Shown here one piece after another: positions 42,982 to 52,900 of a stretch of DNA of 64,000 nucleotides (within the stretch, counting starts at the first letter, position 1; every line of letters begins with the position of its first letter). Under the pieces are notes generated by a model that had not been told where the DNA came from, did not search any database, and saw nothing but the letters and a program-made list of their open reading frames with translations. The stretch is from Methylomonas sp. 11b (GTDB lineage Bacteria > Pseudomonadota > Gammaproteobacteria > Methylococcales > Methylomonadaceae). The DNA lies in the NCBI RefSeq assembly GCF_000515215.1, contig NZ_KI911557.1, positions 4,335,741 to 4,399,740 of the forward strand. Reading direction: 5' to 3'. The translations under genes and the position numbers were made by a program.

Positions 42982-44150
42982 CTGCAAACATGCCAAAAAA
43001 AATTCGTCCTCGGGAAATTCTGCGCCAACGCCGGCGCCGCTTGCAAGGCGTCACCTTGGTCTTATTGCTGGCCGGATTGGCTTATCTGGGGTATTGGTGG
43101 CTGGCGCATCGCGACTGGATCGCCACCGACGACGCCTTCGTGGCCGGGCATTTAATTACGCTGAAAACACAGACCGACGGCACCGTGGTGGAAGTATTGG
43201 CCGAAAACACGCTGTGCGTGGCAAAAGGCCAGCTGCTGGTGCGGCTGGACGGTGTGCATGCCGGCATTGCCTTGCAGCAGACGCAAGCCGAACTGGCGGA
43301 GGCGGTGCGGAATATTGTCAGTTTGCGCGCCAAATCCGAGACCTTGACGCAGCGGGTGTTGGTCAAGCAAGCCGTATTGGAACAAGTCAATCACGATTTG
43401 GCGCGCTTCAACGCCGCGGCCAAGGACGGCGCGGTTTCCGATCAGCAACTGCAAACCGCGCAGGACAAGGTCCGCGAGCTGGACGCGGCGATTAAAGAAA
43501 TTCGCGCCGAACAAAGCGGTGTCGATGCGCAATTGCTGGATTCCGGCATCGATAATCATCCCGCCGTGGAAAAAGCCAAGAGCCGCTTGCGCCAGGCTTA
43601 TCTGGACTATCAGCGGCGCAATCTGGTCGCGCCGGTCTCGGGATGCGTGGCCAAGCGCAAGGTACAAGTCGGCGATAATCTGAAGGCTGGCGCGCCCTTG
43701 CTAGCCATCGTGCCGCTGGACGATGTTTGGATAGAAGCCAACTTCCTGGAAAGCCAGATCGCTGGGGTTAGGCCGGGGCAGAAGGCGGAAATTCGCGTCG
43801 CCGCTTATGGTGACGACCGGCTTTATCACGGCCGGGTGCAGGGCATTAACCCTGGCACAGGCAGTATCTTTGCGCTGTTGCCGACCGATAATGCCACCGG
43901 TAATTTCATTCATATTGCCGAACGCATGCAGGTACGTGTCGCACTGGATGCCGCGGAACTCAAGGCCAATCCCTTGCAGCCCGGCCTGTCTACATTAACC
44001 CGTATCAACATAGAAAAAGCAGAGGGTTCGGGAGCCGCATCCGCGCTTGTGCTGAACGGCGAGGCTTATCGCACCGACGTTTATGATCGAGAGTTGGATG
44101 GCGCCGAACAGTTGATAGAACAGATTGAGTTAGCCAATCGGCCGCGCTAA
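42978..44150 (+). CDS. EmrA/HlyD-family membrane fusion protein
   Basis: 390 residues. One N-terminal membrane helix (about 20-38), then DDAFVAGHLITLKTQTDGTVVEVLAENTLCVAKGQLLVRLD (lipoyl half), a long coiled hairpin (about 95-200), RRNLVAPVSGCVAKRKVQVGDNLKAGAPLLAIVPLDDVWIEANF (the typical EmrA return half) and a beta-barrel. It couples the MFS pump to the outer-membrane channel in the periplasm. The ATG overlaps the preceding stop region by 4 bases. Last gene of the LysR-linked operon. Confidence 0.92.
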   Translation: MTANMPKKIRPREILRQRRRRLQGVTLVLLLAGLAYLGYWWLAHRDWIATDDAFVAGHLITLKTQTDGTVVEVLAENTLCVAKGQLLVRLDGVHAGIALQQTQAELAEAVRNIVSLRAKSETLTQRVLVKQAVLEQVNHDLARFNAAAKDGAVSDQQLQTAQDKVRELDAAIKEIRAEQSGVDAQLLDSGIDNHPAVEKAKSRLRQAYLDYQRRNLVAPVSGCVAKRKVQVGDNLKAGAPLLAIVPLDDVWIEANFLESQIAGVRPGQKAEIRVAAYGDDRLYHGRVQGINPGTGSIFALLPTDNATGNFIHIAERMQVRVALDAAELKANPLQPGLSTLTRINIEKAEGSGAASALVLNGEAYRTDVYDRELDGAEQLIEQIELANRPR

Positions 44151-44317
44151 GTGAGTAGTATTCAGGCTGATAGCGATTAATTTCCACAAAATTGCTGCAA
44201 TAAAATGCCGCTACGTGTATCTTTGCCTTCCGGTAAACATGACCGAAACCAATAGACTAAACCGGCAATCGCAGTTGCGCGCGAGCCGTTTCTAAAAATT
44301 TAAATGACGGATTAACC

Positions 44318-45052
44318 ATGTGTTTTAGCGCCAATATGTCGCTGGGATTGGGCGTAGCAGGCCTGGTCGCAGCGAGTGTGACTTTTCTGGATAAAGACGA
44401 AACCTTTTGGGTCAGATTGGCCCGTGCCTATGCCATCTTCCATTTCTCCTTGATGGAGTTCATTCAGTTTTTCGCCTATCCGGTGGCGGACCAGTGCGGT
44501 TATGGCACCAACCTTTTTCTGAGCGAGCTGTCGTCGGTGCATATCAGTTTGCAAGCGTTTGCGATCATGCCGGCTTTGGCGACCTATTCGTCGGACCCCA
44601 AAGCCTTGAAGAAAGCCTTTATTGTCGGTAGTTCTTTGAGTGGTTTGTTTTTGATTTTGACCCGCTTGCCGAACGACTGGCAGCTGTTTGACATAGACCC
44701 TAACTTCATCGGCCGGATGAACTCTTGCCTTTTCACGGGCATTTACCACATCGGTTATGCGATCTCCAGTGCCTTTGGTTTGCTGGTGACCCATGGCTCG
44801 CTGTTTGCATTGGCGTTCAGCGCTTTTGTCTGGAAAAACAATTGGCGCATCGGGATCTATCATTGCTTTGGGGCATTGATGACCTTGTTCATGCCGCAAT
44901 GGTTGTTCGGGGTCAGTACCGGCGAAGCGGCGGCGATGTACTGTTTTTATTCGATTCCGATCACCGCCAGCTTTATGCCGCCATTTAAAAAGTTTTTTTC
45001 TGCACAATCCGGCGATTGGTCGGACGGCGTGCCTGCCAGACAACAGTCTTGA
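44318..45052 (+). CDS. Multi-pass membrane protein, MCFSA-type, unknown function
   Basis: 244 residues with about seven hydrophobic segments. It starts MCFSANMSLGLGVAGLVAA, a start shared by a family of uncharacterised bacterial membrane proteins (DUF5765/DUF6629-like). Other features: FHFSLMEFIQFFAYPVADQCG, a long periplasmic or cytoplasmic loop around residues 120-145, and GIYHCFGALMTLFMPQWLFG. No enzyme motif is visible. It is a single gene, ending close to the convergent sugar-kinase gene. Topology call is firm, function unknown. Confidence 0.75.
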   Translation: MCFSANMSLGLGVAGLVAASVTFLDKDETFWVRLARAYAIFHFSLMEFIQFFAYPVADQCGYGTNLFLSELSSVHISLQAFAIMPALATYSSDPKALKKAFIVGSSLSGLFLILTRLPNDWQLFDIDPNFIGRMNSCLFTGIYHIGYAISSAFGLLVTHGSLFALAFSAFVWKNNWRIGIYHCFGALMTLFMPQWLFGVSTGEAAAMYCFYSIPITASFMPPFKKFFSAQSGDWSDGVPARQQS

Positions 45053-45088
45053 TGAGTGCAGCAGAGGCGTAAGACATGGCGTTTTTTG

Positions 45089-45970
45089 TTATTGCCACGC
45101 GTCAATAAATCTTTGATAAAACGCGGGGTCAGCGACGGTCGCGCCGCGCTGACCTACCAACGCGGACGCAAAATCCTGCGCCCGTTTTAGTATCATAGGC
45201 ATAGGCCAATTTTCGGCAATGCCCACTAACAAAACCGCTGCAAACGCGTCACCGGCGCCAACCGTATCGAGAATTTCGATGTTACGGTCGGGAGCGATGT
45301 CGAACAACTCACCCTCTGAATCTAACGCCATCGCGCCTTGGCTGCCGCGTGTAAGTACCACGCCGCTTAAATGATAAGTCTGCTGCAATAAATGCATCTT
45401 GTTGCTTATGCTCTGCTCGCCGGGCAGCAGCAATTCCAACTCTTCATCGTTCAGTTTCAACCAATCCGCGCCGGCTACCCATTCCAAGACCTGATTCGTT
45501 TGCCACCAGGGCGCGCGCAGATTGACATCCAGAAACACCGGGCCATTCCAGGTTTGTTGCAAATCGAGGCAGGCTTGCCTGGAAACGCTGTTTCGCAACG
45601 CTAGGCTGCCATGATAGAGCAAGCCCTGTTTGCGAAGATGATGGAAAGCCTCTGCATCAATGTAGTCGTAAGCTTGCTGGTCCAGAATCCGGTAGCTGGG
45701 CTGCCCATCTGTTATGCTGATCGCTACGCTGCCGGATGGATGATCGGCGTCGATCTGCATCGCGGATCGAGTCATGCCGACACTTTGCATGGCCGCGAGG
45801 ATTTCGCGGCCGGCGTCATCTTCCCCCACACGGCTGATAAACAGGGCAGGCCGGCCCAAAGCTTGCAGATGCCAGGCGACATTAAACGGTGCGCCACCGA
45901 GGATCCGGCTGCCGTCCGGAAAGTTGTCGAATAGTACTTCACCGAAGATGGTACAAAAAGCTGTTTGCAT
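45089..45970 (-). CDS. PfkB-family sugar kinase, probable fructokinase
   Basis: 293 residues. Ribokinase-fold signatures are present: FGEVLFDNFPDGSRILGGAPFNVAWHLQALG (substrate-binding GG motif), ISRVGEDDAGREIL, and the catalytic DTVGAGDAFAAVLLVG with its GAGD anion hole. The N-terminal pattern FGEVLFD is typical of fructokinases. In methanotrophs such a kinase often serves sucrose turnover, but no sucrose genes are adjacent, so the substrate is inferred. Single gene. Confidence 0.88.
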   Translation of the reverse strand: MQTAFCTIFGEVLFDNFPDGSRILGGAPFNVAWHLQALGRPALFISRVGEDDAGREILAAMQSVGMTRSAMQIDADHPSGSVAISITDGQPSYRILDQQAYDYIDAEAFHHLRKQGLLYHGSLALRNSVSRQACLDLQQTWNGPVFLDVNLRAPWWQTNQVLEWVAGADWLKLNDEELELLLPGEQSISNKMHLLQQTYHLSGVVLTRGSQGAMALDSEGELFDIAPDRNIEILDTVGAGDAFAAVLLVGIAENWPMPMILKRAQDFASALVGQRGATVADPAFYQRFIDAWQ

Positions 45971-46191
45971 CAGTCTGACCTCGCCGCAATTGCTGGTTTA
46001 AGGCGGCCACAATAATCAACGCGTGCGGAAATAACAACGGCGTTTGAACTGCTGTGGTCGTTTTCAGGGCGCTTGCCGAAGTGTGTTGCACTGATATGGT
46101 GCGTAATGCGGTTTGGGCGATGTAGCGGCGATTTAACTTTTTGATAAATAGACATTAATAAGATTGGCATGTGGATTGCTGAAGGATGGTC

Positions 46192-47619
46192 ATGAATATA
46201 AATACTTTTTTCGATGAAATGCGCACCTCAACCGGTAGCGTCCGGCGCCTGTATCAACCATTCGCGGAGTGGCTGAGCGGTACCGATCATGCCCAGTTGA
46301 TGCAAAAGTCCCGCGAAGCGGAAATGCTGTTCCGGCGGGTGGGAATTACATTCAACGTCTACGGCGACGAGGCCGGTGCCGAGCGGCTGATTCCATTTGA
46401 TGTCGTGCCGCGTATCCTAGCTGCCACGGAATGGCGGGTATTGTCGGCTGGCGTAATTCAGCGAGTCACCGCGCTGAACGCGTTTTTGAACGATCTGTAT
46501 CACGATCAGGAAATCATCAAAGCCGGTATCGTTCCCGCCAGTATTCTGGAAAACGAGATGTATCGGCCGGAAATGCAGGGCGTGGACGTGCCGGGCGGCA
46601 TTTATGCGCATATCGCCGGCGTCGATATTGTGCGCACCGCCGAGAACGAGTTTTATGTGCTGGAAGACAATCTGCGCACACCGTCCGGGGTTTCCTACAT
46701 GCTGGAAGACCGCAAGATGATGATGCGTCTGTTCCCGGAACTGTTCCGCCGTTATGCGGTAGCGCCGGTCGAGCATTATCCGCAGGTGTTGCTGAACAAT
46801 CTACGCGCGGTGGCGCAGCCCGGCGTTTACGATCCGACCGTGGTGCTGCTAACCCCCGGTGCCTACAACAGTGCTTACTTCGAACACGCATTTCTGGCCC
46901 AGCAAATGGGTATAGAACTGGTGGAAGGCCAGGATTTATTTTGCAAGGACAATGCGGTGTTCATGCGCACCACGGAAGGCCCAAAGCGCATTGACGTGAT
47001 TTATCGGCGCATCGACGACGATTTTCTCGATCCGCTGGCGTTTCGCGAAGATTCTATGCTCGGTGTGCCGGGTTTGGTCTCGGTGTATCGCAACGGCGGC
47101 GTCACGCTGGCTAACGCGATTGGCACGGGGGTGGCAGACGACAAAGCCACCTATACCTATGTACCTGACATGGTGCGTTTTTACCTGGGTGAGGAGCCTA
47201 TCCTGTCCAACGTGCCCACGTATAAGCTGGAAAATCCTAACGATTTGAAATATGTGTTAGAGCATCTGGAGGAACTAGTGGTCAAGGAAGTACAGGGTTC
47301 CGGCGGTTATGGCATGTTGGTGGGGCCAACCTCATCCAAACAGCAGATCGAGGATTTTCGGGCGCGGATTTTGGCCGAGCCCGACAATTACATCGCTCAG
47401 CCTACATTGGCATTGTCGACTTGTCCGACTTTGGTTGAACAAGGGGTAGCACCGCGTCATGTGGACTTGCGACCGTTTGTGTTGTCCGGCAAAACCACCA
47501 CGCTGGTGCCGGGTGGCTTATGCCGAGTGGCGATGCGGGAAGGTTCGCTGGTGGTCAATTCCTCGCAGGGCGGCGGCACTAAGGACACTTGGGTATTGAA
47601 TGGAGACGCACCATGCTGA
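46192..47619 (+). CDS. Circularly permuted ATP-grasp protein (DUF404/DUF407)
   Basis: About 475 residues from the ATG at 46192, placed 5-6 bases after GAAGGA; an ATG at 46186 overlaps that site. Blocks of the circularly permuted ATP-grasp type 2 family are clear: RVGITFNVYGDEAGAERLIPFDVVPRIL, YVLEDNLRTPSGVSYMLEDRKMMMRLFPELF, LTPGAYNSAYFEHAFLAQQMGIELVEGQDL, VYRRIDDDFLDPLAFREDSMLGVPGL, VVKEVQGSGGYGML and HVDLRPFVL. ATP-grasp enzymes ligate a carboxylate to an amine. The gene overlaps an alpha-E gene and is followed by a transglutaminase, a set predicted to make and trim peptide-like conjugates. Confidence 0.93.
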   Translation: MNINTFFDEMRTSTGSVRRLYQPFAEWLSGTDHAQLMQKSREAEMLFRRVGITFNVYGDEAGAERLIPFDVVPRILAATEWRVLSAGVIQRVTALNAFLNDLYHDQEIIKAGIVPASILENEMYRPEMQGVDVPGGIYAHIAGVDIVRTAENEFYVLEDNLRTPSGVSYMLEDRKMMMRLFPELFRRYAVAPVEHYPQVLLNNLRAVAQPGVYDPTVVLLTPGAYNSAYFEHAFLAQQMGIELVEGQDLFCKDNAVFMRTTEGPKRIDVIYRRIDDDFLDPLAFREDSMLGVPGLVSVYRNGGVTLANAIGTGVADDKATYTYVPDMVRFYLGEEPILSNVPTYKLENPNDLKYVLEHLEELVVKEVQGSGGYGMLVGPTSSKQQIEDFRARILAEPDNYIAQPTLALSTCPTLVEQGVAPRHVDLRPFVLSGKTTTLVPGGLCRVAMREGSLVVNSSQGGGTKDTWVLNGDAPC

Positions 47620-48557
47620 GCCGCACCGCCGATCATCTCTACTGGATGGCGCGTTATATCGAGCGCGCCGAGAACATGGCGCGGGTGCTGGACGTGACCT
47701 ATCGGATGTCATTGGTAGCGAACAGCGCCTACGACGAAACCGCACGCTGGAAACCCCCGGTGCAGATTGCCGACGATATCGAGGCTTTCGAGAAAAACTA
47801 CTCCGGTTATACTGCGGCCAATGTAATTCACTTCATGGCTTTGGATGAGCGTAACCCGTCCAGTATCGTCAGCGCCCTTAACTCGGCGCGAGAAAATGCG
47901 CGGGCGGTGCGGGTGGCGATGTCTTCGGAGATGTGGGAGACCGTCAACGCCTTGTGGCTGGAACTAAGGCAACGGATTCGCCAGGGTCTGAACGAAGCCG
48001 ATATTTGCGAATTTTGCGACTGGGTGAAATCCCGCTCGCACCTGTTTCGCGGTGTTACCTTCGGGACCATGCTGCGCGATGACAGTTACAAATTTGTGCG
48101 TTTGGGAAGCTTTGTGGAGCGGGCCGACAATACCGCGAGACTTTTAGATGCCAAGTATCAATTGCTGTTGCCGGCTGTTGATGCTCAGGAAGCCCAGGTC
48201 GACTATTACGAATGGAGTTCCTTGCTGCGCTCTGTGTCGGCATTCGAGGCCTATCAAAAAGTGTTTCGGGACACCATCGAGCCCTGGAAAGTGGCGGAGT
48301 TATTGGTGTTACGCGATGACATGCCGCGTTCCTTACATGCATGCTACGATGAGTTGGCGCCTATTCTGGAGCAACTGTGCCGGCAGCGGGGCATGGAATG
48401 TCTGCGGTTAGCCGGCGAAAATCATGCGCGGCTGCATTACGGGCGGATGGCCGACATTTTTAGTATCGGCTTGCATGAGTTTTTGCAGGATTTCATTTTG
48501 CGCAACAACGCGCTTGGCGGCGAAATTCAGCGGGCTTTTCTAAACGGGCCGGAATAA
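47613..48557 (+). CDS. Alpha-E domain protein (DUF403)
   Basis: About 314 residues from the ATG at 47613, overlapping the end of the ATP-grasp gene by 7 bases. MLSRTADHLYWMARYIERAENMARVLDVTYRMSL is the hallmark of the alpha-E family, an all-helical domain rich in conserved acidic residues (IERAEN, FVERADNTARLLD, YYEWSSLLRSVSAFEAY). Alpha-E proteins are invariably linked to the circularly permuted ATP-grasp and transglutaminase genes and are thought to be their partner or substrate-binding subunit. Biochemistry is not settled. Confidence 0.93.
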   Translation: MLSRTADHLYWMARYIERAENMARVLDVTYRMSLVANSAYDETARWKPPVQIADDIEAFEKNYSGYTAANVIHFMALDERNPSSIVSALNSARENARAVRVAMSSEMWETVNALWLELRQRIRQGLNEADICEFCDWVKSRSHLFRGVTFGTMLRDDSYKFVRLGSFVERADNTARLLDAKYQLLLPAVDAQEAQVDYYEWSSLLRSVSAFEAYQKVFRDTIEPWKVAELLVLRDDMPRSLHACYDELAPILEQLCRQRGMECLRLAGENHARLHYGRMADIFSIGLHEFLQDFILRNNALGGEIQRAFLNGPE

Positions 48558-48657
48558 ACACTTGATTGAACCGAGTCGCAAATATGTGATTTGCCGACGG
48601 TTTAAAGGACATTTTGGCGATTCAGCCTAACGGACAAATAGAGTTAGAGGTAAACGG

Positions 48658-49911
48658 ATGATAAATTCATTGATCCACCCCAAGCAGGGCGACAAGGCCA
48701 ATTCGCCTTGGTTTGACGAGTTTCTGGTCAAATTGCTGGAAAACCGGGATCGTACCGGTCTGACCGAAATGATCCGCGAAATCGACGCGTTGATGTTGAC
48801 GGTGGAGCCAGGCTGTTCGGCGGCCTACGTCAGCGAATTGGCGTTGATGACGCCTTACCACTATCTGGTGACTTTAGAGTCCGAGAGTCATTGGACCCAT
48901 GTGTTGCGGATTGATATGAATTCGCCGGACTTGTTAGTGCGGGAAGTGCGTGCACCCGGTCGGGGCGACATCTTCCGCAGTCTGAACGAGGTGTATCCGA
49001 TCGGCGCGCATAAGCCCAATTCGCGCTATATGGGCGAGATTTTTCGGGTCAGCAATTTGCATGAAGTGGTCGAGCAGCAAAAAGCCAGGGAGATCCGCTT
49101 CTTCAATCAGGATCAAATCCGCAAACTGGAATTGCCGGGCAATATGGCTATCGTCAAGCCGTCGCCGTATACGCATAACATCGTTGCTTACTGGGAAAGG
49201 CCGCCGGAGGACATCCGAGTATATGCCTTGGGAAACAGCATCATTCTCGACGAAGTGAATCGCGGCTATCTGCAAGCCAAGGAAATTCAGGAAGAATTAG
49301 GGCTGGATAAACTCATCCGGCCCATCGATCATTTAGCCACCCGGGTTTACAGTCAGAACCGGGAAGTGGCGATCTTGGAATATTTGACGCTCTCGAGCTA
49401 TTACTATTGGGGGTCTTACGACATTGCCAATCAGAATTCGTCTACCAACGTGACCAAAAGCATTCATTATCCCGAGGAGCGGATCAGTCCGGCCAAAGTG
49501 TTTACCGCTGCCAATCATCCGTATTTTGTTAATCATCTGGTGGGCTTGCCGTCGCCGACCGAAAGTTTCGTGCGTAACTATGGTCCGCGCTTGCACCATG
49601 TGGCTTTGGAAGTGGCGGACGGCGAGATCAACGGTCTAGCCAATATCGATTATGTGGTGCAGGCAATCAGAGCCAGGGGCAAGGATTTTCTGTTGGATGT
49701 CATCGGTTCGCGCGAGGAAGGTCTAAAACAGATATTTTCCAGCGCTTCCGAGCATTCCTCGTTGATTGTGGAATATGTACAACGTTTCGGGAATTTCGAC
49801 GGTTTTTTCACCAAGCAGAATGTTGCTGAATTAACGCACGCGGCCGGGGTAGAGGAAAATCTGCGCTTGTTGCAGGCAGAGAGTGAAGCAGCCAATGCGG
49901 TGTCAGCATGA
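48658..49911 (+). CDS. VOC-superfamily protein resembling 4-hydroxyphenylpyruvate dioxygenase
   Basis: 417 residues. Two VOC-like halves are visible: RPIDHLATRVYSQNREVAILEYL near the middle and RLHHVALEVADGEINGLANIDYVVQAIRARGKDFLLDVI near the C-terminus, with SLIVEYVQRFGNFDGFF resembling the last HPPD block. His in DHLATRV, His in LHHVAL and Glu in IVEYVQR could form the two-His/one-Glu metal site. If so, this is an iron-dependent oxygenase or a related lyase, substrate unknown. It sits between the alpha-E and transglutaminase genes, overlapping the latter by 4 bases, where such a gene is not standard. Confidence 0.65.
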   Translation: MINSLIHPKQGDKANSPWFDEFLVKLLENRDRTGLTEMIREIDALMLTVEPGCSAAYVSELALMTPYHYLVTLESESHWTHVLRIDMNSPDLLVREVRAPGRGDIFRSLNEVYPIGAHKPNSRYMGEIFRVSNLHEVVEQQKAREIRFFNQDQIRKLELPGNMAIVKPSPYTHNIVAYWERPPEDIRVYALGNSIILDEVNRGYLQAKEIQEELGLDKLIRPIDHLATRVYSQNREVAILEYLTLSSYYYWGSYDIANQNSSTNVTKSIHYPEERISPAKVFTAANHPYFVNHLVGLPSPTESFVRNYGPRLHHVALEVADGEINGLANIDYVVQAIRARGKDFLLDVIGSREEGLKQIFSSASEHSSLIVEYVQRFGNFDGFFTKQNVAELTHAAGVEENLRLLQAESEAANAVSA

Positions 49912-52900
49912 GTATCAGAGTCGCGATCAACCACAAAACCAGTTACCACTACGATCATCCAGTCCAGTTGACTCCGCATGTGCTGAGGCTGCGGCCGGCT
50001 TCACATTCACGGACTGCGGTCAGTGCCTATTCATTGACCATCAAACCGGACAAGCACTTCATTAACTGGCAGCAGGATCCGTTCGGCAATTATCTGGCGC
50101 GCTTGGTGTTTCCGGAAAAAACCACCGAGTTTTCGATAGAGGTGGATTTGATCGCCGACATGACGGTGATCAACCCCTTCGATTTTTTTCTGGAAGAGTA
50201 CGCCGAGCATTATCCGTTTTCCTATCCGGAGCAATTAGCCAAGGAACTGGCGCCGTATCTGGAAATTCGTGAGCATGGCCCTTTACTGAAAGCCTTTCTA
50301 GCCGGATTGAAGCGGGATAAGCAAGGGATCGTCGATTTTCTGGTGGGCATCAATCAAGCTGTGAATCAGGTTGTCAATTATGCAATCCGCATGGAACCGG
50401 GCGTGCAAAGTTGCGAGGAAACTCTGGAAAAAAAGCTGGGTTCTTGTCGAGATTCCGGCTGGTTGTTGGTACAGGTGTTGCGACACATGGGTTTGGCCGC
50501 GCGCTTTGTATCGGGGTATTTGGTACAGCTGGTAGCGGATGTGAAATCGCTGGACGGCCCATCCGGTACCGATCACGATTTTACCGATTTACATGCATGG
50601 GCTGAGGTCTACATCCCGGGTGCGGGTTGGGTTGGTCTTGACCCAACGTCCGGACTGTTTGCCGGCGAAGGCCATATTCCGTTAGCCTGCACCGCCGACT
50701 ATGTCAGTGCAGCACCGGTCAGCGGCGGCTTTGTCGGCAAGGCCGAGACTACTTTCGGTTTTTCCAATCGCGTTAGCCGCATCCATGAAGATCCGCGTGT
50801 TACCAAGCCTTACACCGATAGGCAATGGACAGACATTGAGCGTCTGGGCGAAAAGGTGGATGCCGAGCTGAAAGCGGGCGATGTACGTCTAACCATGGGC
50901 GGCGAGCCGACTTTCGTGTCCATCGACAACATGGATGCGCCGGAATGGAACACCGATGCCGACGGCGAGGAAAAACGCAAGTTGGCCGGAAAACTGGTCA
51001 GACGTTTGCGTGACAGCTTTGCGCCGGGCGGTTTGTTGTATTTCGGTCAGGGCAAATGGTATCCGGGCGAGCCGTTGCCGCGCTGGCAGTTGGCGTGTTT
51101 CTGGCGCAAGGACGGCAAGCCGATCTGGAAGAATCCGGCCTTGTTGGCGGATGAGACCCGCGATTATGGGTTCGACATCAAGCAGGCGGAAGCTTTTATC
51201 CGTGATTTGGTGAAGCGGCTGGGCGTGGCCGGAGAATTCATTCTGCCGGGTTTCGAAGACCCTCTTTACTATTTATTACAGGAGGGTTTGGTTCCGAAAA
51301 ACCTCGATCCTTTGCAAGTCGATTTAAAAGACGACTTGGAGCGCCAGCGCTTGGCCAAATTGCTCAGCGCGGATCTCGGCGCGCCGGTCGGTTATGTTTT
51401 GCCTTTGCACTGGAGCTATCAGGCCAGCGCTTGGAACAGTAGCGCTTGGGAATTCCGCCGCGGGGAGATGTTCCTGGTGCCGGGCGATTCGGCGATGGGA
51501 TTGCGTTTACCTTTGAACAGTTTGCCTTGGGTGCCGTTCGAAAAGCGCGATCACCCCCATGAACGCAGTCTTTACGAACCGGTGGAACCTTTGGGCGATA
51601 TTGATTCGGAAGTTAGCCGTCGTTACAGTCAAATGGCAAAGCAGGAATTGCATCCGACCGAAATGGACGCGGCCGACGATGAGATGCCGCACGACCCGGA
51701 ATGGGTGCCGCATACCGCTTTGTCGGTGCAAACCCGTGAAGGCCGCTTATATGTATTTGTGCCGCCCACTACCGAGTTGGAGCACTACCTGGATATTATC
51801 GCATCGGTAGAAGCCACGGCAGCGGCTTTGAAAATGCCGGTGGTGATAGAGGGGTATCAACCGCCGCACGATTTGCGTCTGACCCGTTTGCCGGTGACGC
51901 CCGATCCTGGCGTGATAGAGGTGAATATTCATCCGGCCGCCAGTTGGAAAGAGCTGGTGCATAACACCACCACTTTGTATGAGCTGGCCCGGCTGACACG
52001 GCTTGGCACCGAGAAATTCATGCTGGATGGCCGGCATACTGGGACGGGTGGCGGCAATCATGTGACATTGGGTGGCATTACGCCGGCCGATAGTCCGATT
52101 TTGCGGCGGCCGGATTTGTTGCGCAGCTTGGTCACCTATTGGCAACATCATCCAGCCTTGTCCTATTTATTTTCCGGCTTGTTTCTCGGTCCAACCAGCC
52201 AGGCGCCGCGCGTCGACGAAGCGCGCAATGACAGTCTGTACGAGCTGGAAATTGCTTTTCAACAAATGCCGGAGGGCGAAGTAGCCGCGCCTTGGCTGGT
52301 TGATAGGCTGTTCCGCAATTTACTGGTGGATATGACCGGCAATACGCATCGCAGCGAGTTTTGTATCGACAAGCTTTATGCGCCGGGTACCGATGCCGGA
52401 CGGCTTGGTCTGCTGGAGTTGCGTGCGTTCGAAATGCCGCCGCATGCACGAATGAGTTTGATGCAAATGCTGTTGCTGCGAACCCTGGTAGCTTGGTTTT
52501 GGCGCGAGCCATACAAGAAGCCCTTGGTGCGCTGGGGGACGCAATTGCATGACCGGTTTATGTTGCCGCATTTCATTGCCAGCGATATTTACGATGTGGC
52601 GCGCGATCTGCAAGCCGCGGGGTACGAATTCAAGACAGAATGGTTCGCGCCGTTTTTGGAATTCCGGTTTCCTCGAATCGGTAGTCTGCGGGTTAACGAT
52701 CTGCAATTGGATCTGTATCAGGCTATTGAGCCATGGCACGTGTTAGGCGAAGAAATTACCAGCAGCGGCACCGCCCGTTATGTCGACTCCTCGGTGGAAC
52801 GCTTGCAGGTGTCGCTTCGTGGGGCGATGGGTGAACGCTATGCCTTAACCTGCAATGGTCGCAGGGTGCCGTTAAAGGCAACCGGCAAGCAAGGCGAGCT

